Below, piece after piece: positions 45,201 through 53,800 of a stretch of DNA of 64,000 nucleotides. Every line of letters starts with the position of its first letter. Position 1 is the first letter of the stretch. Source of the stretch: Rhynchonema sp. JSB1_4 (taxonomy: Eukaryota > Nematoda > Chromadorea > Monhysterida > Xyalidae); assembly GCA_030248065.1 (NCBI GenBank), contig JASAMV010000248.1, positions 264,120 through 328,119 on the forward strand, given 5' to 3'. The position numbers and the translations under genes were made by a program. The notes under the pieces were generated by a model that did no database searches, was not told where the DNA came from, and was given only the letters and a program-made list of their open reading frames with translations.

Positions 45201-47633
45201 GTCGTTTGCTGCTGGTTTGTCTGGAAAGTACAATGCAAGGACTTCCACGAGTTCATGGAAGTTTCCAGCCACACTCTGTGTGGAACATCAACTCGAAGCG
45301 GTCACCAAACGCTGCATCCGCCTAACGTAGTGGCGCAAAACTTGTTGATTAGAAGCTGAGGGGAACAACTACCATACGAACGCTGGTCAAAATTAGTATG
45401 TCGCTGATGCAGCGTTGACATGGCAAACAGTGTGGCTGGAAAGCTCCCCTGACTGAACAGGGACTTGTACATTGTCTTGTATGATTGTCCATTGTGGTCA
45501 CATAGATGCGCCGAGTGTGGGCATTGTGCGTGACGAGGGCAGCAATGGAGACAGGGAGATGGCAGCGGCATTCAACATGGCTGGATTCAACTGCTACGAC
45601 ATCACCATGCAAGTGGGTGTCACTCATTCGGCTTTGCTCCACAGCACAAATACCATAGTAATTTTTTAACAAGTGCCTTGCGTCCGGTACCCAGCTGCGC
45701 TCTGCACTGACGAGCTTCGTGCGCTGGCATGGGCAATGTTGTCTCACGCGATCACAAAATCTGCTCGTGTGTTTGGAGTCACGTGGCCATCTGGTGCTCA
45801 GCGACTGAGGTCGATGACCTGATTACCACCCGTCTGTGAAAACAGGTCGAAACGGGCGACCGAAACGCGCTGCACGATTCACATTATGTGTGTATAAACG
45901 TATTAACGATTGAATATCACCCATTATTTGACTGCTGATGTGAACCACTTTGAGCTGCTCAGGATTTCCTCACCAACGACCAACTTCAACTGGACGCTCT
46001 TCGTGGCCTCGCATTTGTCGGCGGATTCTCGTACGCCGATGTGCTTGGCAGCGCCAAAGGTCAGTCTGAGTATCGCTTGTTGTTCCGATGTCGGTGTTTG
46101 ATGGCCCATATGCCAACGAAGCAGGACATAGTAACCGAACCACCACAGTGGCAGCCAGAGCCAAGACAGTGTCCGTAGTTTTCGCTTTTAAGCCGCTCTG
46201 GCATTTCTCATCGGATCAGATTCGGCCAGATGGACCCGAAACCCGAAATATACACTTTTTGTATCAAAACACAGCTAGTTATATTCGAAAATAACTGACA
46301 ATATAATTGTTCGCATCACCGATTAGTACCAAAAACAAAACTGAAACATTCCAATTATAATTTTTCATTACGATTACGATTTTCAAAACCCGAGGCACGG
46401 ACATGGAAAAATAATATTTCGGGTGTGACAGCCTTCATAAAATGAACAAACTGCACAACCTAAAACATGCCATCGAACAGGTTGGGCGAGCGCGGTGATG
46501 TTTCACGATCGCATCCGTGCACTGTTCGATCGTTTCTACACACGCGACGACACATTCAGTTTGGGTGTGTGCAACGGATGTCAATTGATGGCTAATATTG
46601 GCTGGATTGGTGCTCGCAATCATGATGGTGCGCTGGCGATGTTTCAGTAAACATTTTGTTTGCGCTTCTTGCGCATAGCTCTGCATTAATCATACATTCA
46701 TGATGCGTGATGCAGTTCGTCATACTGTTTAATGCATGTTGTGTGACGGTTGACGGTTCAGTTTGAATTTCAATGATGTTCGACCTTTGACGTGAAGAGT
46801 GAGTACACACACACAGATGTGCCCTTGAAACATCACGCGATCACACTCGAGCCGAATAACTGTGCACGATTCCAGTCGTACTTCAACACAGTGCTCATCG
46901 AACCCAGCCCGGCATTGATGTGTAAAGGAATGCAGGGCAGTGTACTGGGTGTGTGGGTGTCGCATGCAGAAGGTTGGTGGCTGCTGTCATCGCCCTCCAC
47001 AGGGCGGCGCAAATCTTGCTTTCCACGATTAGTCATTTTATAAAATCAGCTACATGCGGACTGCATGTATCGCCTTGTCGCGGTAAAACTTGCGTTTTTG
47101 CAATCTGATGTTGCATTTCGAAGGTCATATCACACAAGTTTGCTCTGGTGTTGACAATCCACAACAATCATTTTGTCACAAATACCACTTCAAATAGCGC
47201 ATTATTTCGCAGGTAAATTCGCGTACGGGGATGCATCATTGTTGAGCACGTTGAACGAGCAACATCTTATCCCGATGGTCTACGTCGACGAAACAGGCAA
47301 ACAGACTGCTGTCGAATTCCCGATGAATCCAAACGGGTCGAAACAAGCAGTTGCAGGTTCGTTTCAGCTTCACACACGGGCTGCATCACCCAGTCACAGA
47401 CCACGACCTCCCTCCTTGTCCATTCAGGCATATGTTCACCATGTGGTCGACATCTTGCATTGATGCCCCATCCCGAGCGTTGTTTTCTGTCGTGGCAATG
47501 GCCGTATTGGTCAAATGATTGGCCCGGCCAAGCACAAGTGCCCAACAATCGGGCGCCTTGGATGAAAATGTTTGAGAACGCATTTGACTGGTGCGTTGGT
47601 GACAGTGGGTCGAATGCTGCACCCGATAAATAA
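27208..47633 (+). CDS. PFAS: Phosphoribosylformylglycinamidine synthase (FGAM synthase), complete
   Basis: Cytosolic enzyme of de novo purine synthesis: FGAR + glutamine + ATP to FGAM. Predicted 1348 aa (human 1338). The 31 exons end at 27342, 27764, 28040, 28281, 28559, 28757, 29033, 29427, 29717, 29883, 30031, 30384, 30741, 31086, 31230, 31425, 31710, 43504, 43744, 43890, 44135, 44328, 44557, 44971, 45159, 45612, 46059, 46627, 46972, 47356 and 47633. All boundaries are GT-AG and phase-consistent, summing to 4047 nt. Start ATG has a good context (GACCACCATGG). Landmarks in order: N-terminal domain (DIELCYHVVV, EIGPRF), linker (FDLAQSNSEHCRHWFFK), first synthetase domain (AETHNFPTGVCPFAGATTGT, KPIMFSGGIGS, SIHDQGAGGNG), second half (ALERVLRLPTVGSKRYLTNK, AVDGGKDSLSMAARVG, SGHDVSDGGLITCILEMAFA), then glutaminase with FVGGFSYADVLGSAKG, nucleophile Cys1162 (SLGVCNGCQL), and His1295/Glu1297 (LMPHPER). 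All key residues are present. Intron 17 (31711-43378) contains a separate gene. A poly(A) signal lies at 47921. Confidence 0.95.
34053..35726. mobile_element. Large fold-back element (1.7 kb palindrome)
   Basis: Outer ends TTTTAAAGGGCTCGGGACAC at the left and GTCCCGAGCCCTTTAATAAA at the right. The inverted arms run about 34053-34540 and 35230-35726, diverged by roughly 10-15 percent. A partly mirrored centre follows (TTGATAGCACCAAACAA near 34765 against TTGTTTGGTGCTATCA near 34997). Mirror-image open frames exist on both arms (both translate to FFLERKVALPRDSES), but no transposase is recognised. Confidence 0.75.
36057..36225. mobile_element. Compact fold-back element
   Basis: CCGGGTGCAATTCCAGGCTG through GAAGTCGCGTGCACGCG is mirrored by CGCGTGCACGCGACTTC through CAGCCTAGAATTGCACCCGG. 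The arms are about 45-60 bp and the spacer about 40 bp. CGGGTGCAAT also occurs at 60819, hinting at a dispersed family. Confidence 0.75.
39921..42149 (+). CDS. Type I transmembrane LRR receptor-like protein, intronless
   Basis: A single 742-codon exon. Residues 8-40 form a likely signal peptide (hydrophobic ALFLLPFILLSHL). An N-terminal cysteine cap follows (CFVDGCICDPSTAAVSC). More than 15 LRRs of about 24 residues come next (LETLDLSNNQLERFPLNVF, LTYLDLSHNHIDMIGHHAF, LHQLWAENNQLNNM). A C-terminal cap follows (NPFECDCRLYDMKRLL through YYCYNP and VQPC), then one membrane helix (about 676-698, AVLATVLIGGAFLYVLI) and a 44-residue cytoplasmic tail without a TIR or other known domain. The architecture is that of animal LRR cell-surface proteins (Toll ectodomain, Tartan/Capricious, chaoptin classes), with roles in adhesion or immunity; the subfamily cannot be named by eye. 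It sits on the same strand inside PFAS intron 17. Codon use is strongly GC-ending compared with the surrounding intron. The upstream ATG at 39921 is used; ATG at 39939 (MNLTDPLL) is an alternative start. Confidence 0.92.
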   Translation: MIKTTIMNLTDPLLQLQGQNASRALFLLPFILLSHLHRSKGEICFVDGCICDPSTAAVSCRNLVLQAIPLMPEWVERLVLVDNHLTELGDNAFRGAKHLKHVILVNADLQYLHPNTFKGLEQSLETLDLSNNQLERFPLNVFSRLVKLKSLNLSYNLLSDFDLLHELVSHNHLESLSLEANPLRYSSPTTRLPIVRELNLRRLDHIVLIDEHGVTFDNMSDCLMVNCRRLHFDPMYFLNVTDLHLGACRAIVEASFLRQLVSIRRLDLSDNALRSLDDLKILDRYDQLTFLNVSGLRIPDLTEWHVYPRRVEILDVSRIGLTRLPSQSVPSENQLHQLWAENNQLNNMLLLQRFDKLTHLSLAGNRLQGLPSVPPNELIPNLTYLDLSHNHIDMIGHHAFKPYPSLRTVILAHNHIRSAAMDAFPIVGDRHFEYVDLSHNELRELHDMVMPYLLTLNLADNQLLTLEPPQFFEAMVSLRELDLSNNEQLFGQVVHNCPNATDLLENYECYPHWVQYANGLSRIQLLNLSNTGLPGLPSDLMMKWPTLKHVDFSHNRLHAEILDGWYEMYAWPKCILSLNLASNLLKTVGKSAGLFSDAPCLMQLNLSQNPFECDCRLYDMKRLLLKQPEGDELIGDLRDDTQYYCYNPTNHWQYPLYSYLTVVQPCTTDGTHAGIVTLRIIAVLATVLIGGAFLYVLICRVFAVRLCKWRQAAHNIQYLYKPLRGAGVVGGSTEQLASPTAL
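42326..42331 (+). terminator. Poly(A) signal of nested LRR gene
   Basis: AATAAA within TTTTAATAAAACATC, 177 bp after the stop codon of the LRR gene and inside the PFAS intron. It implies that the nested gene has its own 3' end. Confidence 0.55.
42407..42546. mobile_element. Small hAT-like MITE, CAGTGGTCAA ends
   Basis: A 140-bp element with ends CAGTGGTCAA and TTGACCACTG (inner GTGATCAAATCACTT and GTGATTTGACC). Flanks are TTATATTA and CAATATTA, a 6/8 target-duplication match. A diverged relative at about 42728-42846 shares TATTATTTCTCGCG, CTCC/CACT and GGGGCTGG-like interior words. Confidence 0.6.
42728..42846. mobile_element. Diverged relative of the 42407 MITE
   Basis: Shares TGTGGTCAAATCAC at the start, GTCGTCAACTCA, and ATTATTTCTCGCGCTC in the middle, and ends with ATTTGACCAC followed by a second TTGATTTGACGACCGT. 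Termini are degenerate and no target duplication is found. Confidence 0.45.
45265..45442. repeat. Imperfect inverted repeat in PFAS intron 25
   Basis: TTTCCAGCCACACTCTGTGT and CGCTGCATCCGC on the left are mirrored by CGCTGATGCAGCG and CAGTGTGGCTGGAAAG on the right. Small fold-back of the same general type as others in the window. Confidence 0.5.
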
Positions 47634-48580
47634 TGAACACATGCGAAACTGGCACTTTTTCATTGTTTTCGTTCTTGTTTTGATATGAAAACCCACCCGC
47701 CATGTTCAGTGCAAGGCCGATCTCAGTTCGTTAACTGTATATGTTGTGCTTATCATATTCTGTAGTATTTTTTCATGTGTTCTCTGTGTATTTTTTATTT
47801 CTTAATTCAGCTCTTGGGTGGTACGGGGTATACAAACGTAATTCACTGTTTTGGCTTTGTATGTTTTCATATTTCCCATTCTTTTTCATATACGCGTGTT
47901 TTCTGTGTTCATTTGGCTGAAATAAAGCACATTGGCAGCGAAACTGTGCCTATAATTCACAAATGGGGCTCATCTGCACATTTACAATTTATGTGCTATT
48001 CATCTCAAACCACCCAGCCAACGCAGAGAACGTATTCTCCAAAAGGGTTGCGTTCCTACCTTGATCACCCTGTAGTTCATCTGAACGAATAAAATCGTTC
48101 CAAAAGGTTAAACTCACTAATTTCTACCAGCGTAAAAGTTGTTTATTTCAGGACCGGGCCGATCACCAAGCTTGATGACCCTTCGTGTCGGCTGTCGCTG
48201 CGGTGACACATTCGCTGCGGTGACACACTAAATTCCACGATTTCAAACATAACATTAAATTAACTATCATCGCATTACGTCTTAAAAATGTCTGTGATAA
48301 GGACATATTAATGGTGCTTATTAAGCTGTTCGAACGCAATGCTATCCTGTTCACCAGATATGGGCTCTGTGATCGAAAAGATTTTGCTCACTGCATTAGC
48401 TCTGATTTTTTATAGATGTCCTACAGTCTGTTGCTTTGAATTTCGGTTTATTATGTTTATTTCCCCCTGCTTTGGTCCCTCTCTTTGTCCCTGTTTTAGT
48501 TCATTTTTTGAAAATTTTTTAGACATCAATCGAGCCTGCCGGTAATATTCACCAACAATTAATTTCCTTTGAAATCGATA
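47634..48580. other. PFAS 3' UTR and intergenic
   Basis: AATAAA at 47921-47926 (GGCTGAAATAAAGCAC) lies 288 bp after the PFAS stop and is the likely poly(A) signal. The rest, about 650 bp, has no recognised feature apart from a repeated GCTGCGGTGACACA at about 48198-48228. Confidence 0.5.
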
Positions 48581-49556
48581 ATGCCTGGACATGTTCGGCA
48601 ACGCGGCAATAAACGAAGACGCGATGACGATGGTCACTCTGGTTTGTCTTCAGGATCTGACTCGGATTCCGATACCGTGAGTTTTTTATTTTTCGTTTTT
48701 ATTTCTGTTTTGGATCGCATTCTATGTTTTTTGCTCCGCCATTCACGTATTTACATATGTTTTTTTTATGTATTTTCCTGCTCTCATCGCGTTTGTTTTA
48801 TCTTCAGCCTCAGTTTTTGCCTTCTGTTTTTTAAATTTTACCTTTTTTGCCCCAGTTAATTGCAGGTAGAACAGCAGGATGTACTGAAGACCCGCCTGGG
48901 TGTACTTTTTTAAGTACAGTTCTAACTGCTGTTCTGAATCGGTGCTTGTCTAGATTCATGGCCGAAACAAGACAGCCATTTATCTAGCTATTATTAATTT
49001 CTTCTTTCGTTAATTTAATTTCTAATTTTCCTAGTCTAGAAAATGGTTGTAAAAGCCGATTCTCTAGGAACTCGTTTTTTCTCTGCTTTTTATGGGGCTA
49101 GGTTGTTAGTTTATTTGGTATTTTGCAAAAAAGTTTTTATTTTTGCGCAATTTTTTAAATTTGCTCTTGCTCGCTTTTTTGCCTTCATTTATTTCTCTGT
49201 TTTTCCTTTTCATTGCTGCCTTCATCAAGCTCTCACTTTTTATGGTGTCTTCTACTAATAGATAATATTAATCTGTCACAACTTTCCATTTTTATAATTA
49301 GGTTGACTAGTTGGACCGTTAGCCTGATGGTTCGCCTCGGCTTTCGGTTACCAACTGACTGCTGTTCATGGTTGCGTTATCGTTGCTCTCTTTTTTCAGA
49401 ATTCTGCATCTTTAATACGTTTTTGTCCTGTTTAGCTATATGCCTTCGTAAAGTTTTCCCTCATTTCTTAGGCTACTTTCATTATTACTTAAATTCTCAT
49501 AAGGTTATCATTTTTGTTGTTTACTCTGTCAATTAATTCTGCTCTAACATTTTGCC

Positions 49557-49637
49557 TTATCCCAGCGCATTGCGCTGCGGACTGCCTAACGTCACCAACA
49601 CTTGTGTTGGTTGGACTGCCTTTTCGCGCTGGGGTAA
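49557..49637. other. Structured hairpin inside the ORF1-like gene intron
   Basis: TTATCCCAGCGC at 49557 pairs with GCGCTGGGGTAA at 49626, and an inner perfect stem ACCAACAC/GTGTTGGT sits in the loop. A second smaller hairpin (AGAACAGCA with TGCTGTTCT) lies at 48868-48935 in the same intron. Both stand out from the T-rich surroundings and may be structured RNAs or MITE remnants. Confidence 0.4.
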
Positions 49638-49905
49638 CCCGGAGTGGACTGCACACTTTTAATTCCGCCTTTATTTCGGTTTCTTATCGAAACGTTTCGA
49701 CAAGCTTTATCTTTTCTTTATTTGTAGGGCTCTGCCCAAGAAGTTCAGCGATTGAAGAAGGAGTTACGTAAAGTACGCAAGCAGGCAAACATGGCTGGCA
49801 AGAAGGCCGATGAGGCCTTGACCATGGCACGCACGGTGAAATCGAAACAAAAATCAATGGAGAACCACTCGCGTATGAGAAATATTAGGATCAAGGGCGT
49901 GCCAT

Positions 49906-50401
49906 CAGGGTTGGGCAAAAAACGTTTTTTTACAAAAAATCGTTTTTAAAAAAAACGTTTTTTTTAAAAACGCCCAGATGACCAAAATATGTCCCCAAAA
50001 AAATTGGAAAACGCTCATGTTGAGAAGAAAACGTGGTTAAATGAAGTAGTTCTATGTGCTCTGAGGCAAAATAAACGGGTTTCAACCCTTTTCTAGCGAG
50101 TTGTTAAGATCCCATATCAGACCCGCATCATGGGACCAACTTTGGCCGGGGTCATCACTGAAAGTCAAACTCCGTATATCGACGTATCTCGTCAAAGTAA
50201 AAATTGGTCGAAAATTTTTTTGAAAAAAATGGGACAAAAAATTGATTTTCCTTGATAATCAGGGTACTTTCCCTGAAAAATCAGGGAAAATCAAGGAAAT
50301 TCAGGATTTAAAAAAAACGAAAAACGACCCAGGCGTTTTTTTTGAAAAAAAAACGTCGTTTTTTTAAGAAAAAACGCCGTCGTTTTCTTTGCCCAACCCA
50401 G
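49906..50401. mobile_element. hAT-like MITE inserted in an exon
   Basis: A 496-bp element with ends CAGGGTTGGGCAAA and TTTGCCCAACCCAG (13 of 14 bases inverted-repeat) and a perfect 8-bp target duplication CGTGCCAT at 49898-49905 and 50402-50409. Removing it with one duplication copy restores an uninterrupted reading frame (GVP-YVTDED). The interior is rich in AAAAAACGTTTTTT. The intact duplication indicates a recent insertion. Confidence 0.9.
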
Positions 50402-50824
50402 CGTGCCATACGTTACGGACGAAGATTTGGCCATGTTGAAAAATAAGTTCAAGCAGATCATGACGGATGGTTTGGAATTCGAGGCTAGCCGAGTGGACAC
50501 GTGGTTTGACAACTTTGCCATCGACACGTTGCATCGCTTGGGCGCACGACGGGCCGGCAGCACAGACGACACAATCATCGTATGTATGAATCGTCTACTT
50601 TTGAATGAGATTCTGCGCACCAAAGTTGGTACTATGGTCTTCTATTCTACCCTGACATTTTCCTACATGGCAAGGAGGTTCTCGCATTTAAGAATCAGTT
50701 CACGGTTTCTCTCTTCTTTCCTATGGGGGTTTGTAATCGTTTCCCGTCTTGCTCCCCCCCCTTTTTCTTCTGCTTCTTTGTTTTCTGCACCTCGTTGTTA
50801 ACCGCTTTGTATTCCGATGATTCC

Positions 50825-53800
50825 AAAAGTTCGTCGTGGTTTTGTTTGATTTTCGTCCTGATAGACAAAAATCGAACAAAACTTCGTCGTAGTAGACAAA
50901 AATCGATCAAAAGTTCGTCGTGGTTTTGTTTGATTTTCGTCCTGATAGACAAAAATCGATCAAAACTTCGTCGTAGTAGACAAAAATCGATCAAAAGTTC
51001 GTCGTGGTTTTGTTTGATTTTCGTCCTGATAGACAAAAATCGATCAAAACTTCGTCGTAGTCGACAAAAATCGATCAAAAGTTCGTCGTGGTTTTGTTTG
51101 ATTTTCGTCCTGATAGACAAAAATCGATCAAAACTTCGTCGTGGTTTTGTTTGATTTTCGTCCTGATAGACAAAAATCGATCAAAAGTTCGTCGTGGTTT
51201 TGTTTGATTTTCGTCCTGATAGACAAAAATCGATCAAAACTTCGTCGTAGTAGACAAAAATCGAACAAAACTTCGTCGTAGTAGACAAAAATCGATCAAA
51301 AGTTCGTCGTGGTTTTGTTTGATTTTCGTCCTGATAGACAAAAATCGATCAAAACTTCGTCGTGGTTTTGTTTGATTTTCGTCCTGATAGACAAAAATCG
51401 ATCAAAACTTCGTCGTAGTCGACAAAAATCGATCAAAAGTTCGTCGTGGTTTTGTTTGATTTTCGTCCTGATAGACAAAAATCGATCAAAACTTCGTCGT
51501 GGTTTTGTTTGATTTTCGTCCTGATAGACAAAAATCGATCAAAAGTTCGTCGTGGTTTTGTTTGATTTTCGTCCTGATAGACAAAAATCGATCAAAACTT
51601 CGTCGTAGTAGACAAAAATCGATCAAAAGTTCGTCGTGGTTTTGTTTGATTTTCGTCCTGATAGACAAAAATCGATCAAAAGTTCGTCGTGGTTTTGTTT
51701 GATTTTCGTCCTGATAGACAAAAATCGATCAAAAGTTCGTCGTGGTTTTGTTTGATTTTCGTCCTGATGGACAAAAATCGATCGAAACTTCGTCGTAGAA
51801 GACAAAAATCGATCAAAAGTTCGTCGTCGTTTTGTTTGATTTTCGTCCTGATAGACAAAAATCGATCAAAACTTCGTCGTAGTAGACAAAAATCGATCAA
51901 AAGTTCGTCGTGGTTTTGTTTGATTTTCGTCCTGATAGACGAAAAATGATCAAAATTGTCGTAGTAGACAAAAATCGATCAAAAGTTCGTCGTGGTTTTG
52001 TTTGATTTTCGTCCTGATAGACAAAAATCGATCAAAATCACTTAAGTTCGTCGTGGTTTTGTTTGATTTTCGTCCTGATAGACAAAAATCGATCAAAAGT
52101 TCGTCGTGGTTTTGTTTGATTTTCGTCCTGATGAGACAAAAATGATAAAAGTTGTTAGTAGAAAAAATCGATCAAAAGTTCGTCGTGGTTTTGTTTGATT
52201 TTCGTCCTGATAGACAAAAATCGATCAAAACTTCGTCGTGGTTTTGATTGATTTTCGTCATGATGGACAAAATTATGTAAAAACTTCGTAGTAGTAGACA
52301 AAAATCGAACAAAAGTGCGTCGTGGTTTTGTTTGAGTTTCGACCAGATACACAAAAATCGATCAAAAGTTCGTCGTGGACTTGTTTGATATTCCTCCTGA
52401 TAGACAAAAATCTATCAAAACTTCGTCGTAGTAGACAAAAATCGAACAAAACTTCGTCGTAGTAGACAAAAATCGATCAAAAGTTCGTCGTGGTTTTGTT
52501 TGATTTTCGTCCTGATAGACAAAAATCGATCAAAACTTCGTCGTAGTAGACAAAAATCGATCAAAAGTTCGTCGTGGTTTTGTTTGATTTTCGTCCTGAT
52601 AGACAAAAATCGATCAAAACTTCGTCGTGGTTTGGTTTGATTTTGTCCTGATAGACAAAAATCGATCAAAACTTCGTCGTAGTAGACAAAAATCGATCAA
52701 CTTGTCGTCTTTGTTTTTTTTGATTTTCGTCCTGCTAGACAAAAATCGATCAAAAGTTCGTCGTGGTTTTGTTTGATTTTCGTCCTGATGGACAAAAATC
52801 GATCGAAACTTCGTCGTAGAAGACAAAAATCGATCAAAAGTTCGTCGTGGTTTTGTTTGATTTTCGTCCTGATAGACAAAAATCGATCAAAACTTCGTCG
52901 TGGTTTTGTTTGATTTTCGTCCTGATAGACAAAAATCGATCAAAAGTTCGTCGTGGTTTTGTTTGATTTTCGTCCTGATAGACAAAAATCGATAAAAACT
53001 TCGTCGTAGAAAACAAAAATGAAAATTCGTCGTAGTAGAAATGATAAAAGTTCGTCGTGGTTTTGTTTGATTTTCGTCATTATATACAAAAATCTTTCAA
53101 AACTTCGTCTTTGATTTTTTTGATTTTCGTCCTGATAGACAAAAATCGATCAAAAGTTCGTCGTGGTTTTGTTTGATTTTCGTCCTGATAGACAAAAATC
53201 GATCAAAACTTCGTCGTGGTTTTGTTTGATTTTCGTCCTGATAGACAAAAATCGATCAAAAGTTCGTCGTGGTTTTGTTTGATTTTCGTCCTGATAGACA
53301 AAAATCGATCAAAAGTTCGTCGTGGTTTTTTTTTTTCGTCCTGATAGACAAAAACGATCAAAACTTCGTCGTAGTAGACAAAATCGATCAAAAGTTCGTC
53401 GTGGTTTTGTTTGATTTTCGTCCTGATAACAAATTAATTTATAAAAAAATCGATCAAAAGTTCGTCGTGGTTTTGTTTGATTTTCGTCCTGATAGACAAA
53501 AATCGATAGAAACTTAGTCGTAGTAGACAAAAAACGCTCTAAAGTTAGGAGTGGTTTGGTTTTATTTTCGTCCTGATAGAAAAAATGATCAAAAGTTGTC
53601 GTAGTAGACAAAAATCGATAAAAGTTCGTCTTGGTATTGTTTGATGTTAGTACTGATAGACAACAATCGATCATAAGTTCGTCGTAGTAGACACAAATCG
53701 ATCAAAAGTTCGTCGTGGTTTTGTTTGATTTTCGTCCTGATAGACAAAAATCGATCAAAACTTCGTCTGGTTTTGTTTTTGTCCAAATTAGTCGTCAAAA

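Larger units (their letters stand above)
48581..50801 (+). pseudogene. LINE ORF1-like coiled-coil/RRM gene, spliced and split by a MITE
   Basis: Exon 1 (48581-48676) encodes a basic start and acidic Ser/Asp stretch (RGNKRRRDDD, SSGSDSDSD) and ends at GTGAGT. A 1.05-kb T-rich intron follows. Exon 2 starts at 49728 after TATTTGTAG, in phase 0. It encodes a coiled coil (EVQRLKKELRKVRKQ) and then RMRNIRIKGVP, at which point a 496-bp MITE interrupts it. Reading resumes in frame as YVTDEDLAMLKNKF, then VDTWFDNFAIDTLHRLGARR and DDTIIVCMNR, and stops at 50799-50801. Coiled coil plus NIRIKGVP plus RLG/IIV motifs resemble the RRM-CTD part of L1/CR1-type ORF1 proteins. An intron is unusual for a LINE, so this could be a host gene derived from one. 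The insertion adds stops, so the present copy is probably inactive. Product assignment is inference. Confidence 0.5.
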
